A stretch of 33,122 nucleotides of DNA, taken from positions 1-33,122 of the IMG/VR virus record IMGVR_UViG_3300013004_000110; one strand, written 5' to 3'. Origin of the DNA: a virus. Position 1 is the stretch's first letter. Each line of letters opens with the position of its first letter. Below, piece after piece: positions 6,851-14,377 of the stretch. A program made the translations under genes and the position numbers. The notes below the pieces were generated by a model. It was not told the origin of the DNA. It ran no database searches and saw nothing but the letters and a program-made list of their open reading frames with translations.

Positions 6851-9800
6851 TATGCAGCTCCCTTACGCATTGCGAATGCAATCTTGCGAGATACGATCTC
6901 TGCAAGCTCTGACTCGTTCATACCCTGTGAAGGATATACGTTTATTGTAGTTCCGCCACCAGCACCGCCGGAAAGCATCTGAATCATTGCCTTGTCACGC
7001 TTTGATAGACCGTCTGGGTCAAGAGGCTCAACGCGCTCTGCGCGACCAGCCTCACCAATACGTGCAAGCATTCCGCCCGGTGTTGCAGGGACGATTCCGC
7101 CCTTTGCAAAGTTAACAGGGAGAATTTCTGATATCTCTTTAATATCACTGCCAATTTTTACGCGGTTTGCTGCACGAATTAGAAGGTTAATTCCTTTAAT
7201 AATTAAGTTAACGCCACGAATAATAAAGTTAACAACACTCTCTAGTCCGTTCTTTAGTCCATCCCACATTCCCTTTGCAAAGCCTGAAATCTTTGCACCA
7301 ATTCCAGAGATAAATGGATAGATTGTGTTTGTAAAGTACCCAGTTACCTTGTCCCAAACAGCAGTAATTCCACCAGAGATAAAGTCCCATATGCGACCTG
7401 CTCCAGTTAAGAAACGTTGTACAAGGCCGTTAACAAAAGGAAAAATTGTTCTGTCCCAGAAACCTGTAACAGTAGTCCATACTGCAGAGATCTTGTCGTA
7501 AACCCAACTCCAGATCTTTGCGCCAAACTCTGCTACCTTGGCAACAATTGCAGTAATAAACGGCAGGATGGTGTTGTTCCACCAACCCGATACAGTTTCC
7601 CACACCGCAACGATCTTGTCGTATAGGAAGTCCCAGATGATAAGACCAATTCCGATGATGATCTCAACAATGGCCTTCCAAAAACCAAATATAGCTTTAA
7701 AGTAGTCTTCTACTAAGCCCCATACGAGCTTGAGAGCGTCAAGGAAGAAGTCCCAGACCTTCATACCAATCTCAGCTAATTTTTCAAAGATGCCTTTTAT
7801 AACCTCAAAGGCAGAGCCAATCGCATCCTTAATTGCAGCCCACACCTTATCAACAAGCTCTCGGAACGCCTCGTTCTTTTTGTAGAGAGTAACAAATATA
7901 GCAACGAGAGCAACGATGGCTAAGACTACCGCCGCAATAGGATTTGCTATTAACGCTGCGGAAAGAAGGCGGAAGACTGTTGTAAAGACCTTAACTGCAG
8001 TGCTAAGAATTCCAAATATGGTTACAAGAGCGTTGAACGCAGCAATTAAAATAAATAGAATAAAGTTTCCTACAGCTATGAGAATAGCCTTAATTAGGCC
8101 AAAGGCAAGTAAGAAGCCTGTGATCGGGCCAAGTACCTTTGCTATAGCTTGAACAACGTCGTTCTCAAGAATCTTTTTTACGATAGTTGCAGCGACGTTT
8201 AGCGTGTCAAAGAATGTCTTCATCTGTCCGGAGTCGGTAAGCAGATCGATGATCTTGATAATGTTTACAGTAAGAGTTGCTAAAGCAGGTCCAGCCGCGT
8301 TTGACTTTGTAAGAATGTTTCCAAAAGCGTCAGCGCCACCTTTTAGAATATCAAATGCCTTGCCAACGTTTGGATCAGCGCCAGCCTTTAGGATCTCCTT
8401 AAAAAATGCGCCAACCGCTCCAAGCGCAGATGCAGCGTTCTTTGAGGAGTTAAGGAAGAACTCCTTAAGCTCCTGTTGTCCTTCTACTGTCTTTCCAAAG
8501 TCCTTAAATGCCTTTAATGAGCCTTCAAGCCAATCAAGTAAGAACTGTCCGCCAGTCCCTGGACCAACGTTTGCCTTAATGATGACGCCTAGTGCGCCAA
8601 AGGCTTCCTTAAATACCTGGCCAATCTCAGCAGCAACGTCTCCTGCAGTGTTGAAAAAGTCCTCAAGCGCCTTTGCGCCTTCAGGTGTGTCAAGATACTC
8701 TTCGTACTTCTTTGTAGCTCCTTCAAGAAACTTAAGAAATCTTTCAGTAAGAGGCTGAGCTGCCTTAAGAGCTGAAAGGAAGATTCCCCAGACATTTCCA
8801 ATAATTCTTCCAAGACTTTCAATGTTTTTTGCTGAGTTCTCAAACAGTGTAGCAAGGTCTTTTAAGTTACCAGATTCGGTGATAGCCTTTGCAATTTCAA
8901 TTGACGCATTTCCTAACGCATCACCAACCTGACCAACTCCTGTAGTAATAATAGGGAAGGCTTTATCAGCAAGAAGCTGAATAGCTGTTGTAAGCTTGGG
9001 AAGAAACGCTTCTGACGCTGCCTTCTTAATTTCATCGATCTTTGGCTTAAGAGTTGCAAGAAACTTAACAAAGTCTTTTTGGAACTCGTTGAGCCCTTCT
9101 AGTGGGTCATCAATTCCACCCTCTTGTGCCTTCTTTAGATCTCGCTCTGCTCGCTCAATCTCGCGCTTTGCATCAGCTTCCTTGCGTGCACCATCAATAA
9201 TCTTTTTATTCTTTGCGTCCTCTGCATCAAGAACTTTTTGGTTAGCATCAGCAAGACGCTGAGACGCCTCAATAACAGCTTCAACACCTTCAGGGCCAGT
9301 CTTTGCAAGACGGTCTTGCTCCTTAGCAAGATCGCCGTTACGGTCCTTTGCCTTACGTAGATTAAGTTCAGCCTCAGCGTATGCAAGTTCTGCCTCCTTG
9401 CGAGCACGGGAGTTGGGTGGAAGATCTTGAGCACGCTGTAAAGTCTCTCGAGCCTTCTCAAGCTCAAGTGCTGCCTTCTTCTCAGCAAGCGCTGCGTCCT
9501 CCGCGTCAAAGCCAAGTTGCTGAAGTGTTTCATTTGCTTCTTCAAGTGCTAGGTTATACTCGCGCTGAGCTTCCTCTGCATCTTTTGTTGCCTCTGTTAT
9601 TTCCTTATTAGCTTCAAGGATTGCTTCCTTGTTACTTTCAACAACCTCGCCAAAACGGCGATACGCATCGTCAACCCTGTCCTGTGCAGCAGTAGTATCT
9701 TTGGCTCCAGTTTTCTGCGCCTTAAGATACTTTGATAGAGCTGCACCCACTCCACCTAAGGCTAGTTTTGCAGTTATCGCACCTACGCCTACTGAGACAA

Positions 9801-10170
9801 GAGCTGAGCCAAGCGCCATGACAGAAGGAATTGCTGCAGCAACGGATGCACCTAATGAAACTACAGCTGTGAGAACAGAGCCTAGCCCACTGACAAGTAC
9901 AGACAAGGTAGTCTGGAGAGTCATTCCAGTTCTTTGTAAACTAGCAAATGCCTTTCCGGTAGCTAGTGCTTTTCCGATTTGGTCGTTACTAAATATGTTA
10001 GCTCCAGTTGGGCCAAACGCCTTTCCAAAAGCTCCGCCAAATGTCTTTCCAGCACGTGTACCAGCACTACCGGCAAGTCCGCCAACTCTGTCAAGATCTT
10101 TCTTAACAGCTCCAGCAAAACCGGTAGTGATTGGTCGAATAATTATCGACGCCTCGCCAACTACTGCCAC
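6850..10170 (-). CDS. Tape measure protein
   Basis: At 1106 aa this is by far the longest protein in the tail block, between the chaperone pair and the distal tail gene. The N-terminus is Gly/Ala-rich (residues 1-140). A long charged coiled coil follows (about 170-380, Lys/Glu/Ala-rich). Hydrophobic, probably membrane-inserting helices lie at about 675-765 (IAVGNFILFILIAAF, PIAAVVLAIVALVAIFVTLY). Three tandem 41-aa repeats occupy 845-967. The C-terminus carries GEAGRAERVEPL, a common tape-measure tail. No peptidase or lytic transglycosylase motif is visible. The protein sets tail length and probably forms the DNA channel at injection. The start is GTG, with an unusually complete ribosome binding site at 10178-10187. 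Confidence 0.92.
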   Translation of the reverse strand: MAVVGEASIIIRPITTGFAGAVKKDLDRVGGLAGSAGTRAGKTFGGAFGKAFGPTGANIFSNDQIGKALATGKAFASLQRTGMTLQTTLSVLVSGLGSVLTAVVSLGASVAAAIPSVMALGSALVSVGVGAITAKLALGGVGAALSKYLKAQKTGAKDTTAAQDRVDDAYRRFGEVVESNKEAILEANKEITEATKDAEEAQREYNLALEEANETLQQLGFDAEDAALAEKKAALELEKARETLQRAQDLPPNSRARKEAELAYAEAELNLRKAKDRNGDLAKEQDRLAKTGPEGVEAVIEASQRLADANQKVLDAEDAKNKKIIDGARKEADAKREIERAERDLKKAQEGGIDDPLEGLNEFQKDFVKFLATLKPKIDEIKKAASEAFLPKLTTAIQLLADKAFPIITTGVGQVGDALGNASIEIAKAITESGNLKDLATLFENSAKNIESLGRIIGNVWGIFLSALKAAQPLTERFLKFLEGATKKYEEYLDTPEGAKALEDFFNTAGDVAAEIGQVFKEAFGALGVIIKANVGPGTGGQFLLDWLEGSLKAFKDFGKTVEGQQELKEFFLNSSKNAASALGAVGAFFKEILKAGADPNVGKAFDILKGGADAFGNILTKSNAAGPALATLTVNIIKIIDLLTDSGQMKTFFDTLNVAATIVKKILENDVVQAIAKVLGPITGFLLAFGLIKAILIAVGNFILFILIAAFNALVTIFGILSTAVKVFTTVFRLLSAALIANPIAAVVLAIVALVAIFVTLYKKNEAFRELVDKVWAAIKDAIGSAFEVIKGIFEKLAEIGMKVWDFFLDALKLVWGLVEDYFKAIFGFWKAIVEIIIGIGLIIWDFLYDKIVAVWETVSGWWNNTILPFITAIVAKVAEFGAKIWSWVYDKISAVWTTVTGFWDRTIFPFVNGLVQRFLTGAGRIWDFISGGITAVWDKVTGYFTNTIYPFISGIGAKISGFAKGMWDGLKNGLESVVNFIIRGVNLIIKGINLLIRAANRVKIGSDIKEISEILPVNFAKGGIVPATPGGMLARIGEAGRAERVEPLDPDGLSKRDKAMIQMLSGGAGGGTTINVYPSQGMNESELAEIVSRKIAFAMRKGAA
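7270..7638 (-). repeat. Three tandem 123-base repeats encoding 41-aa units in the tape measure
   Basis: Residues 845-885, 886-926 and 927-967 of the tape measure align without gaps. Each begins IW[DS][FW], has AVW..V.G[WF] near position 11 and N/R-T-I-[LFY]-PF at about position 23, and ends with a G-A-[KR]-like turn. Each unit is probably a helix-turn-helix pair. Because tape-measure length sets tail length, duplication of a unit would lengthen the tail by a fixed step. Confidence 0.85.
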
Positions 10171-10177
10171 TCTGTTC

Positions 10178-10187
10178 TCACCTCCTT
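10178..10187 (-). promoter_or_regulatory. Full-consensus ribosome binding site of the tape measure gene
   Basis: On the minus strand the sequence is AAGGAGGTGA, complementary to the whole anti-Shine-Dalgarno core, seven bases before the GTG at 10168-10170. It is the strongest ribosome binding site seen in the window and decides the GTG start. It may compensate for the non-AUG start or for coupling after the chaperone stop. Confidence 0.85.
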
Positions 10188-10200
10188 CCTTAAGTTCTTA

Positions 10201-10653
10201 CTAGTTATTTTCTAATGGTGCATCCAGCACGTTACCAAACGGAAGCGGTGAGTCTGCATCAACTGCTGTTGGTGCAACGTAGCGCTTTGGCTTCATTGCT
10301 GGGTTGAACGGTTCGGGCATCTTCTCTTCAGGATCATCAAAATCTTTTATCGTAGACGCGTCAAACGAGTTAGCTGTATTTTTCTTCCCATACTTATAGG
10401 TAGTGTCATACATGCTTTCGTAGATTTGAGTACGAACGGCATCACGAGCATCGGCTTGCTCTGCGGTACCATAATTCATATCATCCTCAAGGAAGTAGTG
10501 AAGAACGTCTAACATGTCTGAAGCAGGCATGCTTGCGAGTTGCAGTCCGTTCACTAATGCTCTTCCATTCACATAGGGCCAGAGGTCAATCCCCCACTCT
10601 AGGAGACTTCTGGCCGCTCCGTAGGGCGGCCTGAGTATTCCTCTACAAGCCAC
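10201..10653 (-). CDS. Tail assembly chaperone, second frame (extension of the 111-aa chaperone)
   Basis: This frame overlaps the end of the 111-aa chaperone and lies in the -1 frame relative to it. It is open from about 10695 to the TAG at 10201. The nominal GTG at 10651-10653 has no ribosome binding site, so it is more likely expressed as a frameshift extension of the upstream gene than as a separate protein, as in many siphovirus G/GT pairs. The sequence has an ALVNGLQLASMPASDMLDVL segment and LHYFLEDDM, like the helical second half of actinophage GT chaperones, followed by a Pro-rich charged tail (KMPEPFNPAMKPKRYVAP). It would bind the tape measure during tail assembly and is not expected in the virion. 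Confidence 0.7.
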   Translation of the reverse strand: MACRGILRPPYGAARSLLEWGIDLWPYVNGRALVNGLQLASMPASDMLDVLHYFLEDDMNYGTAEQADARDAVRTQIYESMYDTTYKYGKKNTANSFDASTIKDFDDPEEKMPEPFNPAMKPKRYVAPTAVDADSPLPFGNVLDAPLENN

Positions 10654-10695
10654 GCCGTGATATTTGCCAGTGTTTCTACCGGCACAATTTTTTCG
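10599..10695 (-). other. Candidate -1 frameshift window of the tail chaperone pair
   Basis: In this stretch both the chaperone frame and the -1 frame are open: the last in-frame stop of the -1 frame is TAG at 10696-10698 and the chaperone stop is at 10599. I checked codon pairs through the overlap and found no canonical X-XXY-YYZ heptamer in the zero frame. An A6 run lies at 10688-10693, and a CGC-CCT pair permits re-pairing only at the second codon. The slip site is therefore unresolved. Confidence 0.45.
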
Positions 10696-10934
10696 CTAGC
10701 AAGAAGAGTTGAAAAGCGTGTGTAGCTTTCCTCAAGAAGTACTTGCGCAAAAAACGTGTCAATCATTCCTGCAGCCTTTGCTGGGTCGTTGTCCCCAGAG
10801 CTTGCAGCAAGTTGCAACATGAGTTTTCCTTGCACTGCTGGAACGCAGTGAAATTCCTCGTTGTGAAGCTTAAAGGACAAAGGGCTAGTTTCAACACCTT
10901 CGCCCGATCCAAAGTCCTTGAATCTAGTAGTCAT
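10599..10934 (-). CDS. Tail assembly chaperone, first frame
   Basis: This 111-aa protein lies immediately before the tape measure region, the standard position of the siphovirus tail chaperone. It has a small beta-rich N-terminus (FKLHNEEFHCVPAVQGKL), then helices (AGMIDTFFAQVLLEES, ETLANITAWLVEEYSGRPTE). The C-terminal EEYSGRPTERP matches the WL.E.Y.GRPT ending common in actinophage chaperones, just before the frame change. The ATG start is preceded by an AGGAAAGAGAG purine stretch. A second open frame begins within its 3' end, suggesting programmed frameshifting. The gap to the upstream gene (10935-10992) is AT-rich, with a weak five-base-pair hairpin only. Confidence 0.82.
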   Translation of the reverse strand: MTTRFKDFGSGEGVETSPLSFKLHNEEFHCVPAVQGKLMLQLAASSGDNDPAKAAGMIDTFFAQVLLEESYTRFSTLLASEKIVPVETLANITAWLVEEYSGRPTERPEVS

Positions 10935-10992
10935 GTATTATTTTTCTCTCTTTCCTGTGTCATTGAGACTAGTGTCTCGATTTATTATTTTA

Positions 10993-11385
10993 TCAAACTA
11001 AAGCGAGATAGAGACTGTCTTTTAGGTATCTATTCGGCTTAGTTCCTTTGTGTTTTACCATAGGAGTAAACACTATTCCTCCGCTAGTTGCAAACCTAAG
11101 TTTGCCTCCTCCGCTGCGCATAATCGTATGAGGGCGGGTGCCTTCATGATGCATATATGCGTAGCTAACCGTTGAGCCTACGTACCAATAAGGTCCGAAG
11201 GTGTCACGACTTCTCCTTGAGTGAATTGACTTTTGGAGAATTCCAGTTCTTCTTCCAACCTGCTTGCGCGCTGCACCTTGAACTGAAAGCGCACGACGCC
11301 GCATGTCGTTATCAACCATCCCACCTGCTCCGTTGAGCATATGGTTAAAATTTGGATAAAACTTTACATCTACTACGTTTGCCAC
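10993..11385 (-). CDS. HK97 gp10-like neck/tail completion protein
   Basis: This 130-aa basic protein has a GRRTGILQKSI segment followed by a beta-rich part (WYVGSTVSYAYMHHEGTRPH) and a C-terminal RYLKDSLYLAL helix. The order 'R.G.L..SI', 'VG....YA...H.GT.PH' and 'L..AL' is the HK97-gp10-like pattern, a protein that joins head and tail or completes the tail top. The start is GTG, overlapping the preceding stop by one base (TAGTG), so it is translationally coupled to the neck gene. No membrane segment or enzymatic motif is seen. Confidence 0.8.
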   Translation of the reverse strand: MANVVDVKFYPNFNHMLNGAGGMVDNDMRRRALSVQGAARKQVGRRTGILQKSIHSRRSRDTFGPYWYVGSTVSYAYMHHEGTRPHTIMRSGGGKLRFATSGGIVFTPMVKHKGTKPNRYLKDSLYLALV

Positions 11386-11891
11386 TATGGCACCACCACA
11401 GAGAGCTGCATATTGACAAGTTGAAAACCACCCTCAACAGTCGGAGCATCGACAGTTGCAATAACTCCAAGCCCTAGGCCAGTCTCATCCCAAGGATCAA
11501 ATGACTTCATTGACTCCATAAGTACCCACGCGTCCACGGCAGATAGCGCACTGCCAGCCTCGATCTTTTCAGCTGACGGAGGACGGCCATTTACTCCAAC
11601 TACAGGCACCTCGCGAGCAATAGAGATAGCTAAAACTGCTGTTCGTGGCATGTGGCATCTTTGCGGGGTTGACGCTTGGTCACCTGGAGTTCCAAGATAC
11701 ATTTGAATGAATGAAACGACAAGCTGTTCGCAGTCAATGGCAGGATTTCCCATTGTCCAGTAGCAGCGAGCAGGTAGAGGAACACCATATGATGTAAGAA
11801 CGGATGTAACCTTCTCAAGGACCTGATCCATCATGTTTTTAAGACTAAGTGCGTCTGGATCTACGTTAGAGACGTCGTATACGGCAGCCAT
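11385..11891 (-). CDS. Tail terminator / head-tail joining protein
   Basis: This 168-aa protein has the pattern of the actinophage neck protein often called tail terminator: an N-terminal helix (MMDQVLEKVTSVLTSYGV), LPARCYWTMGNPAIDCEQLV, QMYLGTPGDQAS with PQRCHMPRTAV, then a helix AVDAWVLMESM and a final GGFQLVNMQLSVVV strand. The DCEQLVV..IQ.YLG.PG motif is highly characteristic of this group. It probably forms the ring between connector and tail tube. The ATG directly follows the stop of a 47-aa ORF (TAAATG), and the end overlaps the gp10-like gene by one base. Confidence 0.75.
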   Translation of the reverse strand: MAAVYDVSNVDPDALSLKNMMDQVLEKVTSVLTSYGVPLPARCYWTMGNPAIDCEQLVVSFIQMYLGTPGDQASTPQRCHMPRTAVLAISIAREVPVVGVNGRPPSAEKIEAGSALSAVDAWVLMESMKSFDPWDETGLGLGVIATVDAPTVEGGFQLVNMQLSVVVP

Positions 11892-12035
11892 TTAGATACC
11901 TTTATTCCGTACCTGTGGAATTAGCCTTTGAGAGGACGAAAGTGTCTCTAATCCCTTGTGAGCAGCCTTGCTAGCTGCGTTAGAGCGGTTTAGAGCAGGA
12001 CTCGAGATCTTAAACGTTGTTTTGCTGTCTTGCAT
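11892..12035 (-). CDS. Small basic hypothetical protein, 47 aa
   Basis: The gap between the connector and tail terminator genes holds an ORF with ATG at 12033-12035, a good AAAGGAGAAATAACG ribosome binding site, and a TAA that directly abuts the ATG of the next gene. The product begins MQDSKTTFKISSPALNRSN and is rich in Lys, Ser and Ala, ending RLIPQVRNKGI. It has no Cys and no membrane segment. Spacing and ribosome binding site match the real genes on either side, so it is probably translated. Its function is unknown; a small neck component is possible from context. Confidence 0.65.
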   Translation of the reverse strand: MQDSKTTFKISSPALNRSNAASKAAHKGLETLSSSQRLIPQVRNKGI

Positions 12036-12061
12036 CGTTATTTCTCCTTTATGTCGTTGGT

Positions 12062-13198
12062 CTACGCTCCACCAAGCGTGAACGCATTGATGCTTGCGTT
12101 CGCTAGTTGGAATCTTATGTTACCTGAGCAGATAAGAACAGTCTCGGTGGTTCCCGGTGATTCCACGCTTGGTCTTGAGGCATAAAGATCGTATGTGCCA
12201 GGGTCAACCATGCCTATAATGCTAAGGGCGTTGGCGTAGCTGACGTTAAATGTAATGTCGTATGCAGCCGCGTCAATACTTACCGCACCTTGGTCAGTAT
12301 CAAGCTGCTTTGTTTGTCCATAGTTGCGAATAATAAGATTTGGGACCCAGTTGCCTTGCTCAACAAGAAACTCTGCCGCGATGTACTCGAGAGGAACAGT
12401 AACGGATCCTCCAGTTGACTTTACCTCAATATCAAGCTCGCTTGTGCCAAGACGAAGAGGCTTTGGCGTGTAGCGACGACCGCGAGGGACATCAACAGAG
12501 AACACTCGAGCCTTTGCTCGTGCCTTATCCGGGTTTGTGGACTTGAGAAATAGATCTACCATGTAGATACCAGTGCGCATCTCTTCGATGAAGTCCTGGC
12601 TGTCTAGAAGCGTGTAGGAGACGCCTTGTCGTGCTATGGACGTGACGCGTTGTGGAAGAGCACAGTCATCAGATCCTTCAAAAAGCTTTACAAATTCAAT
12701 TGCAAGTGTTCGTGCGGCCATTCTTCCCATAGTAGGAGCATACGTGCCATACGAGTACGTAATTTCTAAGTTACAAGGAGTCCAAGGAATTCCTGTGGCA
12801 GCTTGTACCGTTGAGTGATCTACTAGGTAGTATGCTGATGGGTCAAGAATAACTCCGTCACGACGACGAATTGTGTGAATCTTTGTTACAGGGCGTCCGC
12901 GAAGACGAATACGGGACTCTGGAGACAATCCATCGACTACTCCACCCTCAAACTCATCAGCTGGGATGTTAAATACTGCTCCGTCAAGAAGCACTGCTTG
13001 ATACGTGTTTGTAGACGCACCATAGCGAAAGATTCGGTTTTGGCAGACGTATCGCTCTGTTACAGTTGTAATTCCACTGTATTTGCGACCTGACATTGAC
13101 CACAGAAGTCCAGAAGCTGATTTGCAAGCTTCGTAGGCAAACTCTGAGTCGGCGTAAGGTGTGCCAAGCTCATCTGGTGTTACCCAAAGGTTACTCAT
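12062..13198 (-). CDS. Head-tail connector (adaptor) with a C-terminal beta domain
   Basis: This 378-aa protein has an N-terminal half like phage adaptor proteins of the HK97 gp6 type: helices at YADSEFAYEACKSASGLLW, a conserved SGRKYSGITTVTERYVC segment, then loops RLRGRPVTKIHTIRRRDG and SYYLVDHSTV-like strands, and AARTLAIEFVKLFEGSDDC before RVTSIARQGVSY. Residues about 255-378 form an extra beta-sandwich (LDIEVKSTGG, AAAYDITFNVSYANAL, LICSGNIRFQLANAS), which may decorate the neck. It follows an intrinsic terminator and begins with ATG after GAGGGACGGT. Its place after the major tail protein, not before it, is unusual. Confidence 0.75.
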   Translation of the reverse strand: MSNLWVTPDELGTPYADSEFAYEACKSASGLLWSMSGRKYSGITTVTERYVCQNRIFRYGASTNTYQAVLLDGAVFNIPADEFEGGVVDGLSPESRIRLRGRPVTKIHTIRRRDGVILDPSAYYLVDHSTVQAATGIPWTPCNLEITYSYGTYAPTMGRMAARTLAIEFVKLFEGSDDCALPQRVTSIARQGVSYTLLDSQDFIEEMRTGIYMVDLFLKSTNPDKARAKARVFSVDVPRGRRYTPKPLRLGTSELDIEVKSTGGSVTVPLEYIAAEFLVEQGNWVPNLIIRNYGQTKQLDTDQGAVSIDAAAYDITFNVSYANALSIIGMVDPGTYDLYASRPSVESPGTTETVLICSGNIRFQLANASINAFTLGGA

Positions 13199-13222
13199 AC
13201 CGTCCCTCTTGTCCTATTTAAT

Positions 13223-13274
13223 AAAAACAGGCGGTGTACCTGTGTATACCTATTACACATCGGCACACCGCCTG
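13223..13274 (-). terminator. Intrinsic (Rho-independent) terminator after the major tail protein gene
   Basis: On the minus strand CAGGCGGTGT (13274-13265) pairs with ACACCGCCTG (13237-13228), a ten-base-pair GC-rich stem. Inside it a second stem, TGTGTA/TACACA, closes on a short loop. The stem is followed directly by TTTTTATT (13227 downward). It begins 12 bases after the stop of the major tail gene and lies before the connector ribosome binding site. This is the clearest terminator in the window. It may be partial, letting some transcription into the low-copy neck genes. Confidence 0.85.
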
Positions 13275-13285
13275 CTATACTTAAA

Positions 13286-14332
13286 TTACGCTGTTGGATC
13301 CTCGTTTGAAGCAATGATAAAGTCGATTGGTAGATCGGCGTTGTACTCATTGTTTCCTGGGATGTTATACGCTGTTGTTGAGCCCTGGCTTGTGAAGTCA
13401 GTAACTTCACGGCTGTTTGCACTTACTGTTGCTGCGCCTACAGGTGATACCGCTGTTGAGGCAACGTCTCCTGTTGTCTTAGCGTAGCGGAATGATGTAG
13501 TGCTTGGCACTGCGGTAATTGTGTAGGTACCGTTTAGTGTCGAGTCTACTCCAGTGACTACAACGCTGTCACCGATCTCAAATCCGTGAGCAGCTGATGT
13601 TGTAAGTGTCACAACGTTAGTTGTAACTGCCTTATTTGATACAGCAGCTACAAGATCAGCGTGCCATCTGTAGAAACCATTACGTCCTGTTGGTGCCCAT
13701 GTCGCGCGTGCGTATGAGTATGGGCGCTCTGTGGCAACTGGGAACTCCCAGCGACCGTCAAGTCCTGTTCCAAACAGAGTGTTTCCAAGGCCGTAACCTT
13801 CAAATGTATTTGCAAGCAAACCATTCTCAATTACGCGGTCACCAGATTGGCGAACCTTTACGTATGGGAATACCCAGTGGAAATAAGGCAGTGTAGATGA
13901 CTTCTTGCCATCCTTAATTGCGTGTGACCAGCACTCGACTGCTACACCAGTTGCTGCAGGATCATCTCCTACTGCTGGTGAAGACCAACCGATTGACTTA
14001 CGGTTTGGTGCTGCAAATGTTCCGAGGTTCTTGCGAAGCAAGAGACCGCCGGACAAAAGTTGTGTTAGTTCAGGATCTGGCTCACAAATTGCCAGTTCCA
14101 TTGTGATACGCTTTAGCGTATCTGGAGACTTGTAAACTACACAGACGGTGCCATCGGCAGCCTTCTCTGTGATTTCGTCTCCTTCTTCATATTCAGGCGT
14201 AAATGAAACGCGGATGAAAGCTGACGTAGTGTAGCTGTCTCCTGGTGTGTTCAGAAGATTACCGGCCGCATCGAGGCGAGTAACCCGAATGGACACGCCT
14301 TGAATACTTGCGGCGTAATCTTGAGTTGCCAT
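13286..14332 (-). CDS. Major tail protein (tail tube subunit) with an inserted beta module
   Basis: The 348-aa protein has an N-terminal tube-like domain: AAGNLLNTPGDSYTTSAFIR, FTPEYEEGDEITEKAADG, CVVYKSPDTLKRITMELAIC and DPELTQLLSGG. This order is typical of actinophage major tail proteins. Residues about 229-300 form one extra beta module (VVTLTTSAAHGFEIGDS, VDSTLNGTYTI, TTSFRYA), closely related to two modules in the 673-aa tail protein. The last 45 residues are a short beta strand and linker. ATG follows GGAGAAAGAAACAC. It is bounded downstream by a strong terminator, consistent with high-copy expression. It sits before the connector and neck genes, unlike the common siphovirus order. Confidence 0.75.
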   Translation of the reverse strand: MATQDYAASIQGVSIRVTRLDAAGNLLNTPGDSYTTSAFIRVSFTPEYEEGDEITEKAADGTVCVVYKSPDTLKRITMELAICEPDPELTQLLSGGLLLRKNLGTFAAPNRKSIGWSSPAVGDDPAATGVAVECWSHAIKDGKKSSTLPYFHWVFPYVKVRQSGDRVIENGLLANTFEGYGLGNTLFGTGLDGRWEFPVATERPYSYARATWAPTGRNGFYRWHADLVAAVSNKAVTTNVVTLTTSAAHGFEIGDSVVVTGVDSTLNGTYTITAVPSTTSFRYAKTTGDVASTAVSPVGAATVSANSREVTDFTSQGSTTAYNIPGNNEYNADLPIDFIIASNEDPTA

Positions 14333-14361
14333 GTGTTTCTTTCTCCTTATTTAGCTATCAA

Positions 14362-14377
14362 CGTAGATAATTCTACG
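14362..14377 (-). other. Small hairpin at the end of the second capsid gene
   Basis: CGTAGA and TCTACG (six base pairs, four-base loop) overlap the TAG stop at 14373-14375 of the second capsid-like gene. No T-run follows on the minus strand, so it is not a standard terminator. It may protect mRNA ends or be chance. Confidence 0.3.

Noticed and set aside
8204-8758. Plus-strand ORF of 184 aa opposite the tape measure gene
   Set aside because: It lies wholly inside the well-supported tape measure frame, shows no family motif and is rich in Ser/Pro/Phe as expected for an antisense shadow.
6850-10170. A lytic or peptidase domain in the tape measure
   Set aside because: I looked for HExxH, NLPC/P60 and transglycosylase-like motifs and found none.
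9629-10204. Plus-strand ORF of 191 aa opposite the tape measure start
   Set aside because: It is antisense to the Gly/Ala-rich tape measure N-terminus, which tends to give long open antisense frames; no ribosome binding site or motif was seen.
10965-10978. GAGAC/GTCTC hairpin before the tail chaperone gene as a terminator
   Set aside because: The stem is only five base pairs and no T-run follows on the minus strand.
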